DNA from: Halorarius halobius
GTDB lineage: Archaea; Halobacteriota; Halobacteria; Halobacteriales; Haloarculaceae
DNA: 64,000 bases
Assembly (NCBI RefSeq): GCF_024298865.1
Contig: NZ_CP101161.1
Location: 1,633,227-1,697,226, forward strand
Reading direction: 5' to 3'
Both the position numbers and the translations under genes were made by a program. The notes under the pieces were generated by a model. That model did no database searches, had not been told where the DNA came from, and saw only the letters and a list, made by a program, of their open reading frames with translations. Shown piece by piece: positions 25,131 through 34,606 of the stretch (its first letter is position 1; every line of letters starts with the position of its first letter).

Positions 25131-26579
25131 TCACCACTGGAGTGTCGAGCCGGTGTTGTAGCGGATGGTCTTGGTCCGCGTGAACTCGCGCATCGTCTCC
25201 TCGAAGGCGTGTTTGCGGCCGATGCCGCTCCGCTTGTAGCCGCCGAACGGCGTGCCGATACCCCCGCGGAAGTAGGTGTTGACGAGCACGAACCCCACCT
25301 CGAGGTTCTCGGCGACGCGCATCGCCCGCTTGGCGTCGCCCGACCAGACGGCGCCCGTGAGGCCGTACTCCACCTGGTTCGACAGCTCGATTGCCTCCCG
25401 TTCGGTCTCGAACGTCGTCACGGAGATGACCGGCCCGAAGATCTCCTCGTTGAAGATGCGCATGTCCGGCTCGACCCCGTCGAAGACGTGCGGGGCGACG
25501 AAGTAGCCGTCGCCGTCGGGGACGCCCCCCTCGTAGACGAGGTCGGCGCCCTCGCGTTTCCCGACCTCGATGTAGTCGGTCACCTTGTCGTACTGTTGCT
25601 GGGAGGCGAGCGGCCCGATGTCGGTGTCGGGGTCGTCGCCGGGGCCGACCACCAGTTCGCGGGTCCGCTCGACGAACCGCTCGAGGAACTCGTCGTGGAT
25701 CTCCTCGTGGACGAGCAGTCGCTCCGACGACGAACACGCCTCCCCGCTGTTGTAGAACGCGGAGTCGACGGTCCCCGGGACGGCGTCCTCGAGGTCGGCG
25801 TCCGGGAAGTAGACGCTCGCGTTCTTCCCCCCGAGTTCGAGCATCACGGGCGTGATGTGTTCGGCCGCCGACTTCAGCACTTCCGTCCCCGTGTTCGAGT
25901 TGCCCGTGAACGCGAGCTTGCCGACGTCGGGGTGGCTCGTGAGCGCCGCACCGGCCTCGACGCCGCCGGGAACGACGTTGAACACGCCGTCCGGGAGCAG
26001 GTCGTCGAACAGTTCGGCCATCCGGAGCGCACACAGCGGCGTCTCCGGGGCCGGTTTGAGCACCATCGTGTTCCCCGCCGCCAGCGCGGGCGCGAGGAAG
26101 TCGGCGACGTGCATCGGCGGCCAGTTCCACGGGATGACGGTCCCGACGACGCCGTACGGCTCGCGGACCGTCATGTCCATGAGGTCGTCGTGGTTCGGGA
26201 GCGTCTCGCCGTAGTGTTTGTCCGCGGCGCCGGCGTAGTAGCGGAAGTCCTCGATGGCCGCCTCGACGTCGCGCTCGGACTCGTGGAGCGGTTTGCCGTT
26301 CTCCCTCGTCTCCAGGGCGGCCAGTTCGTCGGCGTTCGCCTCGACGGCGTCGGCCAACTCGTGAAGCACGTCGACCCGCTCGTGTGCGCTCCGGTCCGAC
26401 CACGTCGTCTCGAAGCTTCGACGTGCCGCCTCGACGGCGGCCTCGACGTCCGCCGCGCCGCCGTTTGGCGCCTCGGCGAACGCCTCGCCGGTCGCGGGGT
26501 CGAGCACCGTCCGATACTCGTCCGACTCGGGTGGGGTCCAGTCACCGTCTACGTACAGGGTTGGCCAGCGGTCGACCAT
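25131..26579 (-). CDS. NAD(P)-dependent aldehyde dehydrogenase
   Basis: A 482-residue ALDH. The cofactor stretch VIPWNWPPMH, the general-base region LELGGKNASVYFPDADLED and the catalytic cysteine in NSGEACSSSER are all in place, as is the C-terminal PFGGYKRSGIGRKHAFEE. It would oxidise an aldehyde intermediate to its acid. It is convergent with the OsmC gene (13 bases between stops) and divergent from the acyl-CoA dehydrogenase gene. Confidence 0.92.
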   Translation of the reverse strand: MVDRWPTLYVDGDWTPPESDEYRTVLDPATGEAFAEAPNGGAADVEAAVEAARRSFETTWSDRSAHERVDVLHELADAVEANADELAALETRENGKPLHESERDVEAAIEDFRYYAGAADKHYGETLPNHDDLMDMTVREPYGVVGTVIPWNWPPMHVADFLAPALAAGNTMVLKPAPETPLCALRMAELFDDLLPDGVFNVVPGGVEAGAALTSHPDVGKLAFTGNSNTGTEVLKSAAEHITPVMLELGGKNASVYFPDADLEDAVPGTVDSAFYNSGEACSSSERLLVHEEIHDEFLERFVERTRELVVGPGDDPDTDIGPLASQQQYDKVTDYIEVGKREGADLVYEGGVPDGDGYFVAPHVFDGVEPDMRIFNEEIFGPVISVTTFETEREAIELSNQVEYGLTGAVWSGDAKRAMRVAENLEVGFVLVNTYFRGGIGTPFGGYKRSGIGRKHAFEETMREFTRTKTIRYNTGSTLQW

Positions 26580-26708
26580 ACCCCGCAGGGACAGCGCGCT
26601 GGCTAATAAATCGGTCCCCCGGCCCGGAACGGGTGGGAACGCGGCGCTCGCGGCGAATGATTAAAGTATGCTTGTAACTGTCTCCCAATCACGAGTTGAC
26701 GTGGAGCC

Positions 26709-27923
26709 ATGAGTGTAATCCCGGACAACGAGTACGAGCTATCGGCATCAGAACGAGACCTCCGGCAGGAGTTACGGGCGTTCGTCGAGGAGTCGGTCGA
26801 CCCGCTGGATTTCGCCACGCTGGAGTGGCAAGACGACCCCCACGACCGCATCCCCTGGGACGCCGTCGAGGCGGGCGCACAGCGGGGGCTGATGGACCTC
26901 ACGGTCCCCGAGGAGTACGGCGGCTACGGCGCCTCGCCGCTCGCGCTCGTGATGGGCGCGGAGGAACTGTCGGCCGGCGACATGGGGCTGGCCGTCATCT
27001 TCGACCAGAACTGGAAGATCGCGCGGGTCATCGACCACCTCGCGGACGACGACGTGCGCGAGGAGTTCTTCTCGGCGTACGTCGACGACCCCCGGCATCT
27101 GCTCGCCATCACCTCGACGGAGCCCAGCGGCGGGTCGGACGCACTGCTCCCCTACGAGAAGGGGCAGTACGACACCACCGCACGGAAGGAGGGCGACGAG
27201 TGGGTCATCAACGGAAAGAAGCGGTACATCTCGAACGGGGCGGACGCGAAGACGTACGTCGTCCTCGCCCAGACCGACCCCGACTCGCCCCACCACGACG
27301 GCGGTGCGACGGCGTTCTACGTCCCCGGTGACACCGACGGGCTGGACGTCACGAACGTCTGGGAGAAGATGAGCCAGCGGCTCGTCAACAACGCCACCAT
27401 CGAGTACGACGAGGTCCGCGTTCCCGAGGCGTACGTCCTCGGGGAGGTCAACGAGGGGATGTCCAGCGTCAGTCAGGTGCTCAAGGAGGGGAACATCGAG
27501 GCGGGCGCGACCGCGCTGGGCTCCGCACGCGGGGCGCTGGAACTCGCCTTCGAGTACGCCAACGAGCGGACGCAGGGTGGCAAGCCGGTCATCGACCATC
27601 AGGTCACCGAACACGACTTCGCCCGCATGGTGACCGAGTACCAGGCGGCGCGGGCCCTGCTGTGGACGACCGCCCGTGCCGTCGAACAGCAGGGCGAGGC
27701 GTACGACCCGATGTTCTCCTCGATGGCGAAGGTGTTCGCCGCCGAGACGGCCGTCGACATCAGTCGGCGCTCGCTCGAGAAGTTCGGCGGCGAGGGCATC
27801 ATGCTCCGGGCACCCATCCAGAAATACTTCCGTGACGCCGTCTCGTTCCTTCACTCCGACGGCACCCAGGAGGTCCACACACAGCGGGTCGCTAACGGCC
27901 TGCGCGACCGATACGAGGGGTAG
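26709..27923 (+). CDS. Acyl-CoA dehydrogenase
   Basis: A 404-residue flavoprotein of the ACAD fold. Seen are AITSTEPSGGSDALLP (FAD/substrate contact), GKKRYISNGADAKTYVV, and the C-terminal GGEGIMLRAPIQKYFRD then SDGTQEVHTQRVA. In canonical enzymes the catalytic Glu sits in a YEGT-type motif in this last region; here the aligned residue is an Asp (about 384). Some CoA-dehydrogenase groups place the base elsewhere, so function is not excluded. It is followed at 65 bases by the second OsmC gene; a TATA-like ACTATATC lies between. Confidence 0.88.
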   Translation: MSVIPDNEYELSASERDLRQELRAFVEESVDPLDFATLEWQDDPHDRIPWDAVEAGAQRGLMDLTVPEEYGGYGASPLALVMGAEELSAGDMGLAVIFDQNWKIARVIDHLADDDVREEFFSAYVDDPRHLLAITSTEPSGGSDALLPYEKGQYDTTARKEGDEWVINGKKRYISNGADAKTYVVLAQTDPDSPHHDGGATAFYVPGDTDGLDVTNVWEKMSQRLVNNATIEYDEVRVPEAYVLGEVNEGMSSVSQVLKEGNIEAGATALGSARGALELAFEYANERTQGGKPVIDHQVTEHDFARMVTEYQAARALLWTTARAVEQQGEAYDPMFSSMAKVFAAETAVDISRRSLEKFGGEGIMLRAPIQKYFRDAVSFLHSDGTQEVHTQRVANGLRDRYEG

Positions 27924-27987
27924 CGGCCGCAGGCGGCGCGGGCAACCCCCGAAACTATATCTGCGGTGCAGTCTGCGGTTAGTTCAC

Positions 27988-28491
27988 ATGGCAGAGCAGG
28001 AGCAGTTCACGGCGGCGCTGACGATTCACCCGGACGACGAGTACAAGACCGCTACCCTCCGGGAGAAACACACGCTCGTCTCCGACGAGCCGGCGTGGCT
28101 CCCGGGCGTCCACGGCGGGAACGACGACCATCCGGCACCGGTCGACTTCCTCGTGATGAGTCTGGCGGCGTGTCAGGCGTCGGTGCTGAACCAGTGTCTG
28201 GAGCGCAACGGCGTCGAGGAGTACCGCATCGACTGTGAGGCCGTCCTCGACGAGTACGACCGCGACGAGGACCACCCCGAGGAGATGCCCCCGCACACGG
28301 CCCTGCGGGTCGAGCATATCACCGTCACGATGGCGCTGACGACGACCCCCGAGTACGCCGACGCCGCCGACCGCTGTCTCACCACCTACGACGAGGGCTG
28401 TATCGTCGGACAGAGCCTCGCGGGCGGCATCGACTACACGCCGTTGACGGCACTCGACGTCGTGGAGGGGCCGATTCGGGCCGACGACTGA
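27988..28491 (+). CDS. OsmC-family protein (second of two)
   Basis: A 167-residue paralogue of the protein at 24599. The cysteines are in LAACQASVLNQCL and DEGCIVGQS, and the tail reads GGIDYTPLTALDVVEGP. A TATA-like stretch (AACTATATC, about 27952-27960) sits near 30 bases upstream of ATG 27988, which supports this start even though the frame is open much further upstream. It is convergent with the CoA ligase at 28496. Twin OsmC genes in a catabolic cluster are unusual. Confidence 0.85.
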   Translation: MAEQEQFTAALTIHPDDEYKTATLREKHTLVSDEPAWLPGVHGGNDDHPAPVDFLVMSLAACQASVLNQCLERNGVEEYRIDCEAVLDEYDRDEDHPEEMPPHTALRVEHITVTMALTTTPEYADAADRCLTTYDEGCIVGQSLAGGIDYTPLTALDVVEGPIRADD

Positions 28492-28495
28492 CGGC

Positions 28496-30178
28496 TTACT
28501 CCGACTGCTCCTCCCTCTGTTCGAGGTCGACCCGCCGGACCTTCCCCGTCGACGTCGTCGGGAGGACGTCGATGAACTCTATCTCGCGGGGGTACTCGTA
28601 CTTGGCGAGGCGGTCGCGGACGTGCTGTGCGAGTTGCCGTTTCAGGTCGTCGCTCGCCTCGTGGCCGGCCGCGAGGACGACGAACGCCTTGGGCACCTCG
28701 CCGCGTTCGTCGTCGGGGATGCCGACGACGCCGGCGTCGGCGACCGCGTCGTGGGTGGCCAGCGCCTCCTCGATTTCGACGGGGCCGATGCGGTAGCCCG
28801 CCGAGATGATGACGTTGTCCTTCCGACTGTGGAAGGAGAGGTAGCCGTCCGCGTCCATCGCCCCGAGGTCCTCGGTGAGGAGCCAGCCGTTCTGTACCTT
28901 CTCAGCCGTCTTGTCGGGTTTGTTCCAGTACTCCTTGAAGCAGATGGGGTCGCCCTCGTAGCGGACGGCTATCTCGCCCACCTCGCCGGGGTCGACGGTC
29001 GGTTCCGCCGTCTCGGGGTCGACGATGGCGACCTCGTGGCCGGGTGCCGCCGGGCCGATCTTCCCCTCGCGGGACTCGGTGAGGGCGGTGCAGTCGCCGA
29101 CTATCATGTTCGCCTCCGTCTGGCCGTACCCCTCGTGGACGACGGCGCCGTCGAAGGTGTCGGCGGCCCACTCGACGATGCTCTCGCCGAGCGACTCCCC
29201 GCCGCTGGAGACTGCCCGGACGTCGCCGACATCGCCGGCCGCCGTCCGGTCGACCTGCATCATCATCCGGAGCGCGGTCGGCGGCGCGAAGTAGTTCGTC
29301 ACACCGTAGCGTTCGATGACGTCGAAGGCGGTTTCGGGGTCGAACCCCGCCTCGTTCTCGTAGGCGACGACGGGTTTCCCGAAGAACAGGCCGGGGAAGA
29401 CGACGTCGTACAGCGTCGCCACCCACGCCCACTCCGAGGGCGTCCAGAACACGTCGCCCGGCGACATCTCCATGTTGCAGACGGTCGTGACGAACATCGG
29501 GAGGTTCCCCAGCAGGACGCGGTGGGCGTGGCGGACGCCCTTCGGGTCGCCCGTCGTCCCCGAGGTGTAGATGATGATGGCGTCGTCGTCTTCGGCGGTG
29601 TCGACGGGGTCGAGGCGCCGCGACGAGGCGTCGATGGCGTCCCAGAAACCCACCTCCTCGCCCGTCGCCGTCCCGTCGACGACGAGCACCTCCTCGAGAC
29701 TGTCCACGTCGTCGCGGACCGCCCGGAGCGCCCCCGCGTTCGAGGCGTCGACGATACAGGCTTTCGCGTCGGCATCGTCGAGGCGGTACCTGACGGCCTC
29801 CGTCCCGAACAGCGTACTCAGCGGCACCGACACCGCGCCGAGTTTCCAGATGGCGACGTGAGCCATCACGGTTTCCGGCTTCTGTGGCGCGTTCACGCCG
29901 ACGCGGTCGCCCCGCTCGACGCCCTGCTCGCGGAGGTAGTTCGCCAGTCGGTTGGTGACGTTCCGGAGTTGCCAGAACGTGTACGTCCGCTCGTTCCCCT
30001 CGTGGTCGAGGCCGAACAGCGCGACCCGGGACTTGTCCGAGGACCACCGGTCGCAGACGTACTCGGCGGCGTTGAACCGCTCGGGCACCTCCCACTCGAA
30101 CGACTCGCACAACTGGTCGTAGCTGTCCCACTCCTGCTCGTAGAAGTGATAGGCGTTGAGACGACTCCGTTCGTCCAT
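28496..30178 (-). CDS. AMP-forming acyl-CoA synthetase (acetyl-CoA-synthetase/ACSM-like)
   Basis: A 560-residue ligase that lines up with medium-chain acyl-CoA synthetases. P-loop IIYTSGTTGDPKGVRH, GYGQTEANMIVGD, and the catalytic lysine in LPTTSTGKVRRVDLEQREE are intact. The N-terminal NAAEYVCDRW is typical for the group. It is divergent from the SDR at 30277 with a 98-base shared promoter region. It probably activates a short or medium acid in the same pathway as the neighbouring acyl-CoA dehydrogenase. Confidence 0.9.
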   Translation of the reverse strand: MDERSRLNAYHFYEQEWDSYDQLCESFEWEVPERFNAAEYVCDRWSSDKSRVALFGLDHEGNERTYTFWQLRNVTNRLANYLREQGVERGDRVGVNAPQKPETVMAHVAIWKLGAVSVPLSTLFGTEAVRYRLDDADAKACIVDASNAGALRAVRDDVDSLEEVLVVDGTATGEEVGFWDAIDASSRRLDPVDTAEDDDAIIIYTSGTTGDPKGVRHAHRVLLGNLPMFVTTVCNMEMSPGDVFWTPSEWAWVATLYDVVFPGLFFGKPVVAYENEAGFDPETAFDVIERYGVTNYFAPPTALRMMMQVDRTAAGDVGDVRAVSSGGESLGESIVEWAADTFDGAVVHEGYGQTEANMIVGDCTALTESREGKIGPAAPGHEVAIVDPETAEPTVDPGEVGEIAVRYEGDPICFKEYWNKPDKTAEKVQNGWLLTEDLGAMDADGYLSFHSRKDNVIISAGYRIGPVEIEEALATHDAVADAGVVGIPDDERGEVPKAFVVLAAGHEASDDLKRQLAQHVRDRLAKYEYPREIEFIDVLPTTSTGKVRRVDLEQREEQSE

Positions 30179-30276
30179 AGATGGCGTTTCACACGATGGG
30201 TACTATTAGTTATCCCTCGCCGAGGGTATCACGCCACCCCAAACGAATAATTACCAGAAGGGTAAACGTAGCTACC

Positions 30277-31047
30277 ATGCTGACCGGACAGACAGCATTC
30301 GTCACCGGAGCGAGCCAGGGTATCGGCCGACAGATCGCCATCACGCTCGCGGCGGAGGGCGCCAACGTGGCGCTGGCCGCGCGAAGCGACGGCATCTACG
30401 AGACCGAGGAGATGATCGACAGCGACGCGACGCTGGCCGTCGAGACGGACGTGACCGACGAGGCGTCGGTCGAGTCGTCCATCGAGGCGACCGTCGACGA
30501 GTTCGGCGGCCTCGACGTCGTTGTGAACAACGCCGGCATCGCGGGGCCGACGGCGCCCATCGAGGAGGTGACCGTCGAGGAGTGGCAGCAGACGCTCGAC
30601 GTGAACCTGATGGGGATGTTCCTCACGGTGAAACACGCCTCCCCGCATCTCCGCGCGAGCGACCGCGGGAGCGTCGTCAACATCTCGTCGATAAGCGGGA
30701 AGCGGCCCCTCGAGAGCCGGACGCCGTACACGGCCTCGAAGATGGGCGTCATCGGGCTGACGCGGACGCTCGCGTTCGAGTTGGGCGACGACGACGTGAC
30801 GGCCAACGCCATCTGCCCCGGCGCGGTGCGGGGCGAACGCATCAACAACGTCATCGAGAACCAGGCCGAGCAGCTGGGCGTCACCTTCGAGGAGGCGAAA
30901 CGGCAGGTCATCACGAAGGACATGGCGCTCGACGACATCGTCGACCCCGAGGACGTCGCCGACATGGTCGCGTACCTCGCCAGCGACCACGGCCAGCACA
31001 TCACCGGCCAGGACATCAGCGTCGACTCCGGCGCGACCTGGTACTGA
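30277..31047 (+). CDS. Short-chain dehydrogenase/reductase, FabG-like
   Basis: A 256-residue SDR with TGASQGIG, NNAGIAG and the catalytic Tyr-Lys in YTASKMG. The AAT-rich box at 30246-30253 is 24-31 bases before ATG 30277, so the transcript is likely leaderless. It ends four bases before the convergent amidohydrolase gene. Likely role: oxidation of a 3-hydroxyacyl-CoA or of a ring alcohol. A broken tail of a close relative lies at 8672-8798 in the low-GC insert. Confidence 0.9.
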   Translation: MLTGQTAFVTGASQGIGRQIAITLAAEGANVALAARSDGIYETEEMIDSDATLAVETDVTDEASVESSIEATVDEFGGLDVVVNNAGIAGPTAPIEEVTVEEWQQTLDVNLMGMFLTVKHASPHLRASDRGSVVNISSISGKRPLESRTPYTASKMGVIGLTRTLAFELGDDDVTANAICPGAVRGERINNVIENQAEQLGVTFEEAKRQVITKDMALDDIVDPEDVADMVAYLASDHGQHITGQDISVDSGATWY

Positions 31048-31051
31048 CCGG

Positions 31052-32008
31052 TCACTCCAGGAGGTCGCGGGCGTTCCCCCCGAGGATGCGGTCGGCGTCG
31101 GCCCTCGAAGTCACCTCGGCGATGGCGTCGGCGAACGCCCGGCCCTCCTCGGGCGGTCGCGGCTCGTAGGGGGCGTCCGTTCCGAACAGCAGTTGCGTCG
31201 AGGGGAACGCTTCGAGTGCGACCCGGACCGGCGCGGAGTAGCCGAAGAACCCCGAGGTGTCGACGTACACCCGCTGTTCCAGTTGCGTCTTGAACGCCTC
31301 GTACCCCTTCACGTGCTCCTGGCCCGGCCAGCGTCCCGGGTCCAACTGGAGGTGAATCCGGCCGAGCATCGCCGCGATGTTGCCGCCGAGATGGTGGAAG
31401 ACGAGGTCGAGGTCCGGGTAGCGGTCGAGCACGCCGTCGTGGATGACCTTGAAGATGCTCTCCGAGAGCGCCGCCTCGCGCCCGAATATCGCGTTGAGCC
31501 GGTAGGTGTCGTCCAGCGCCTCGGGGTGGAGCGACTCGTTCAGTTTCGGGTGGACCAGAAGCGGCACGCCCCGGTCGGCGGCCACCGCAAGCACCGGCTC
31601 GACCTCGGGGTCGTTGAGTTCGATGCCGTCGCTTTTGGTCGCCAGCGCGCCGCCGCTGTAGCCGGCGTCGAGACAGCGCTCGAACTCCGCGGCCGCCGTC
31701 TCGCCGCCGGCGGCGGTGGGAATCGCCGCCAGCCCGTGGAACTGGTCGTAGTCGTCGATTTCGGCGAGGAGCGCGTCGTTCGCGGTCGCCGTCGCCTCGC
31801 CGTCGCCGTGGCCCATGTAGTACGGCTGTGACAGCGCCGCCCCGTCGATGCCGGCTTCCTCACACCACCGGACGTACTCCTCGATGTCGGTGTGGTGCGC
31901 GCCGAGATACGGCTCGAACTGCTCGAAAGACTCCGGGAGCACGTTCTCTGGGTGGAGATGGGCCCCGAAGTCGAACACGCGACTCCCGTCGCCGTCTGAT
32001 AACTGCAT
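31052..32008 (-). CDS. Amidohydrolase-2 (ACMSD-like), GC-rich twin of the island copy
   Basis: A 318-residue protein that aligns end to end with the low-GC copy at 13471-14436. Metal ligands: H17 and H19 (GAHLHPE), His in LVHPKLNESLHPE, FHHLGG, and the Asp of LLFGTDAPYEP. ATG 32008 is preferred; an in-frame TTG at 32035 is possible. TATA-like ATATATTCC lies about 40 bases upstream. It is convergent with the SDR. The two copies show that the same reaction is encoded in both the resident and the inserted module; products may be decarboxylated or hydrolysed ring-cleavage intermediates. Confidence 0.87.
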   Translation of the reverse strand: MQLSDGDGSRVFDFGAHLHPENVLPESFEQFEPYLGAHHTDIEEYVRWCEEAGIDGAALSQPYYMGHGDGEATATANDALLAEIDDYDQFHGLAAIPTAAGGETAAAEFERCLDAGYSGGALATKSDGIELNDPEVEPVLAVAADRGVPLLVHPKLNESLHPEALDDTYRLNAIFGREAALSESIFKVIHDGVLDRYPDLDLVFHHLGGNIAAMLGRIHLQLDPGRWPGQEHVKGYEAFKTQLEQRVYVDTSGFFGYSAPVRVALEAFPSTQLLFGTDAPYEPRPPEEGRAFADAIAEVTSRADADRILGGNARDLLE

Positions 32009-32081
32009 GTCGATACCACGTGTGACCAGCGACAACTACCTTTCGGAATATATTGGATATATGACAGTATCGCTCCGGCGG

Positions 32082-33119
32082 CTACGGGGTCGTCGCGCCG
32101 CGGCCGACGAGCTCGCCCGCGGCGATGGTTGCGAGCATCTCCTCGACGCCGTCCAGCTCGACCACCTCGGAGACGACCGGCTCGACGACGCCCTCGGCGA
32201 CGAGTTCGGCCGACCGCGCGAGTTCGTACCGGGAGCAGTAGCGGCTCCCGACCACCTCGAGTTCGTCCATGACGAGTTCCCGGGGCGACACGTCGAACGA
32301 GCGGCCGGGGAACCCGGTGAGGTTTACCAGCCGGCCCCGGGTGGCGAGCGCCGACACGCTCTCCTCCAGCAGGTCCATCGAGCCGGTGAAGTCGACGGCC
32401 ACGTCGTACTCGATGCCCTCGCTGTCGGCGAACGCGGCCAGCGACTGCTCGTCGGTGTTGAGCGTGTGGGCCGCCCCGAGTTCCCGGCACCGGTCGAGCT
32501 TCGCGTCGACGCGGTCGACGGCCGTCACCTCGCCGCCGAAGTGGTCGGCCAACTGAACGAGGTGGATGCCGACGCCGCCGCCGGCCCCGAGCACGAGCAC
32601 GTCGTCGCCAGGGTCGATGCCCGCCCGCTCGCTCACGATGTGGTAGGGGGTGGCGATGGCGTCCGGCACCGCGGTCGCGGCGACGGGGTCGATGTCGTCG
32701 GGGAGCCGGACGACGCTCTCGGCGGGGAGGCTGACGTACTCGGCGTAGCCGCCGTCCGTGGCGACGCCGACGAACCCCTCGAAGTTCGCACACAGCGACT
32801 CGTGGCCCGAGAGACACGCGTCACACCGGCCACAGACGAGATAGAAGTACGCCGCGACGCGGTCGCCCGCGTCGAACGGCAGGGCCTCGGACCCCAGTTC
32901 GGTGACCCGGCCGACGATTTCGTGGCCGGGAATCCGGGGCAGGGCCGCGGGGTCGTCGCCGAGGTCGCCGTTGATTGCGTTCCGGACGGTCAGGCCGACG
33001 CTCGTCGCCTCCACCTCGATGAGCACCTCGCCGGGGGTCGGCTCCGGCACCGGCACGTCTCGCGCGGTCAGACCGCCGCCCCACTCGTCGAGCTGGAGGC
33101 TCTGCATGGTGTCCGTCAT
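32082..33119 (-). CDS. Zinc-containing alcohol dehydrogenase (MDR)
   Basis: A 345-residue medium-chain dehydrogenase. The structural zinc loop CGRCDACLSGHESLC has four cysteines, and the cofactor motif GAGGGVGIHLVQLA is present. The start chosen is ATG 33119; another ATG lies four codons upstream. It is 57 bases behind the livF-like gene on the same strand and could be its last operon member. Substrate unknown. Confidence 0.87.
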   Translation of the reverse strand: MTDTMQSLQLDEWGGGLTARDVPVPEPTPGEVLIEVEATSVGLTVRNAINGDLGDDPAALPRIPGHEIVGRVTELGSEALPFDAGDRVAAYFYLVCGRCDACLSGHESLCANFEGFVGVATDGGYAEYVSLPAESVVRLPDDIDPVAATAVPDAIATPYHIVSERAGIDPGDDVLVLGAGGGVGIHLVQLADHFGGEVTAVDRVDAKLDRCRELGAAHTLNTDEQSLAAFADSEGIEYDVAVDFTGSMDLLEESVSALATRGRLVNLTGFPGRSFDVSPRELVMDELEVVGSRYCSRYELARSAELVAEGVVEPVVSEVVELDGVEEMLATIAAGELVGRGATTP

Positions 33120-33176
33120 TCGGTCGCACATCTCGGCTCCGTCGCAAAAGCCTTTCTCCCGGTCGGGTGGGGCCGG

Positions 33177-33881
33177 CTACAGCCCCAGGTACGCTTCTCG
33201 GACGCGGTCCTCGTCGATGAGCTCCTCGCTCGCGCCGCTCAGCGCGACCGTTCCGTTCTCGAGCACGTAGCCGCGGTCGGCGATGCGGAGCGACTGCTGG
33301 GCCTTCTGGGACACCAGCAGGACGGTCGTACCGCCGTCGTTTATCTCCGCGATGGAGTCGAGCGTGTTCTGTGCGAGGTCCGGCGCGAGCCCCAGCGTCG
33401 GCTCGTCGAGCATCACCAGTTCGGGGTCGCTCATCAGCCCCCGACCGATGGCGAGCTGTTGCTGTTGGCCGCCGGACATGGTGCCGGCTTTCTGGTTCGG
33501 CCGCTCGGCAAGCACCGGAAACAGCTCGTGGACCTCCGCGAGTCGTGCCTCGCGGTCGGCGTCGGAGAGGTCCCGCGGCGCGCCGAGTTCGAGGTTCTCC
33601 GCGACGGTGAGTTCGGTGAACAGTTTCCGGTCCTCGGGGACCTGCACCAGCCCGCGCCGCCACACCTCGTGGGGCGGGACGCCGGTGATGTCGTCGCCCT
33701 CGAACGTCACCGTCCCCGTCTGGGGGGTGAGCGTGCCGGTGATGGTGTTCAGCAGGGTCGTCTTTCCGGCGCCGTTCGAGCCGAGGACGACGACGAGTTC
33801 CTCGCGGTCGACCGAGAGCGAGACGTCTTCGAGCGCGTGGGCGGTCCCGTACGAGTAGCCGAGGTGCTCGACGTCAAGCAT
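33177..33881 (-). CDS. livF: Branched-chain amino acid-type ABC transporter ATPase LivF
   Basis: A 234-residue ATPase with Walker A GSNGAGKT, signature MSGGQQQQLAIGR and Walker B VMLDEPTLGLAPD, the LivF hallmark. The longer open frame upstream is noise; ATG 33881 overlaps the livG stop by eight bases. It completes a five-gene importer of the HAAT family. In haloarchaeal catabolic clusters such systems often carry amides or aromatic and branched acids, not only amino acids. Confidence 0.93.
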   Translation of the reverse strand: MLDVEHLGYSYGTAHALEDVSLSVDREELVVVLGSNGAGKTTLLNTITGTLTPQTGTVTFEGDDITGVPPHEVWRRGLVQVPEDRKLFTELTVAENLELGAPRDLSDADREARLAEVHELFPVLAERPNQKAGTMSGGQQQQLAIGRGLMSDPELVMLDEPTLGLAPDLAQNTLDSIAEINDGGTTVLLVSQKAQQSLRIADRGYVLENGTVALSGASEELIDEDRVREAYLGL

Positions 33882-34605
33882 AGCTCTCCTCCCCCGTTCC
33901 GAGGTAGACGTCGATGACCTGCTGGTTCTGGGCGATCGCCTCCGGCCGGTCGTTGGCGATGATCTCGCCGTTGGCGAGCACCATGATCCGGTCACAGACG
34001 TTCATCGCCGCCTCCATGACGTGCTCGATGAGCAGTACCGTCACGCCCATGTCGTCGCGTATCTCCTCGACCAACTCGATCAGCTCCGTTACGTCCGAAC
34101 TGCTGAGGCCGGCGAACACCTCGTCGAGCAGGAGAAGCTCCGGGTCGGTCGCCAGCCCCTTGGCGATCTCAAGCCGCTTCTTCTCGGACATCGTCAGGTC
34201 ACGACCGATCATGTCGGCCTTGTGTTCGAGGCCGACGAACTCGATGAGCTCACGGGCCCGGGTGCGGGCCTCGCTGACTTTCCGGTACCCCCCCGAGTAG
34301 AGGAGGCCGGGAAGCAGGTTGTCGGTCGTGGTGAACGTCGGATACGGGCGCGTTATCTGGAACGTCCGGCCGATGCCCATCCGCGCGATGTCCTTCGGGG
34401 GCGTGTCGGTGATGTCCTCGCCGTTGAACGTTATCGTGCCGCCGTTGGCCCGCAACAGCCCCGAGACGATGTTGAAGAACGTGGTCTTGCCGGCCCCGTT
34501 GGGACCGATGAGGCCGCATATCTCGCCGTCCTGTACCTCGAGCGAGAGGTCCGTGAGGACCTCCAGCCCGCCGAAGTGCTTCTCGACGTGGGTTGCTTCG
34601 AGCAT
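33874..34605 (-). CDS. livG: Branched-chain amino acid-type ABC transporter ATPase LivG
   Basis: A 243-residue ATPase. Walker A is GPNGAGKT and Walker B LLLLDEVFAGLSS. The signature is the variant TMSEKKRLEIAKGLA, without the usual SGG, a form found in a known LivG subgroup. It starts one base after the livM stop. It partners LivF on the cytoplasmic side. Confidence 0.93.
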   Translation of the reverse strand: MLEATHVEKHFGGLEVLTDLSLEVQDGEICGLIGPNGAGKTTFFNIVSGLLRANGGTITFNGEDITDTPPKDIARMGIGRTFQITRPYPTFTTTDNLLPGLLYSGGYRKVSEARTRARELIEFVGLEHKADMIGRDLTMSEKKRLEIAKGLATDPELLLLDEVFAGLSSSDVTELIELVEEIRDDMGVTVLLIEHVMEAAMNVCDRIMVLANGEIIANDRPEAIAQNQQVIDVYLGTGEESYA

Positions 34606-34606
34606 C

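Noticed and set aside
25047..26606. 519-codon plus-strand open frame opposite the aldehyde dehydrogenase
   Set aside because: GC-driven antisense frame; no recognisable domain.
28622..30250. 542-codon plus-strand open frame opposite the second CoA ligase
   Set aside because: Antisense shadow of a clear ligase gene.
31848..33917. 689-codon plus-strand frame across amidohydrolase, MDR and livF
   Set aside because: Spans three convincing minus-strand genes; composition is not protein-like.
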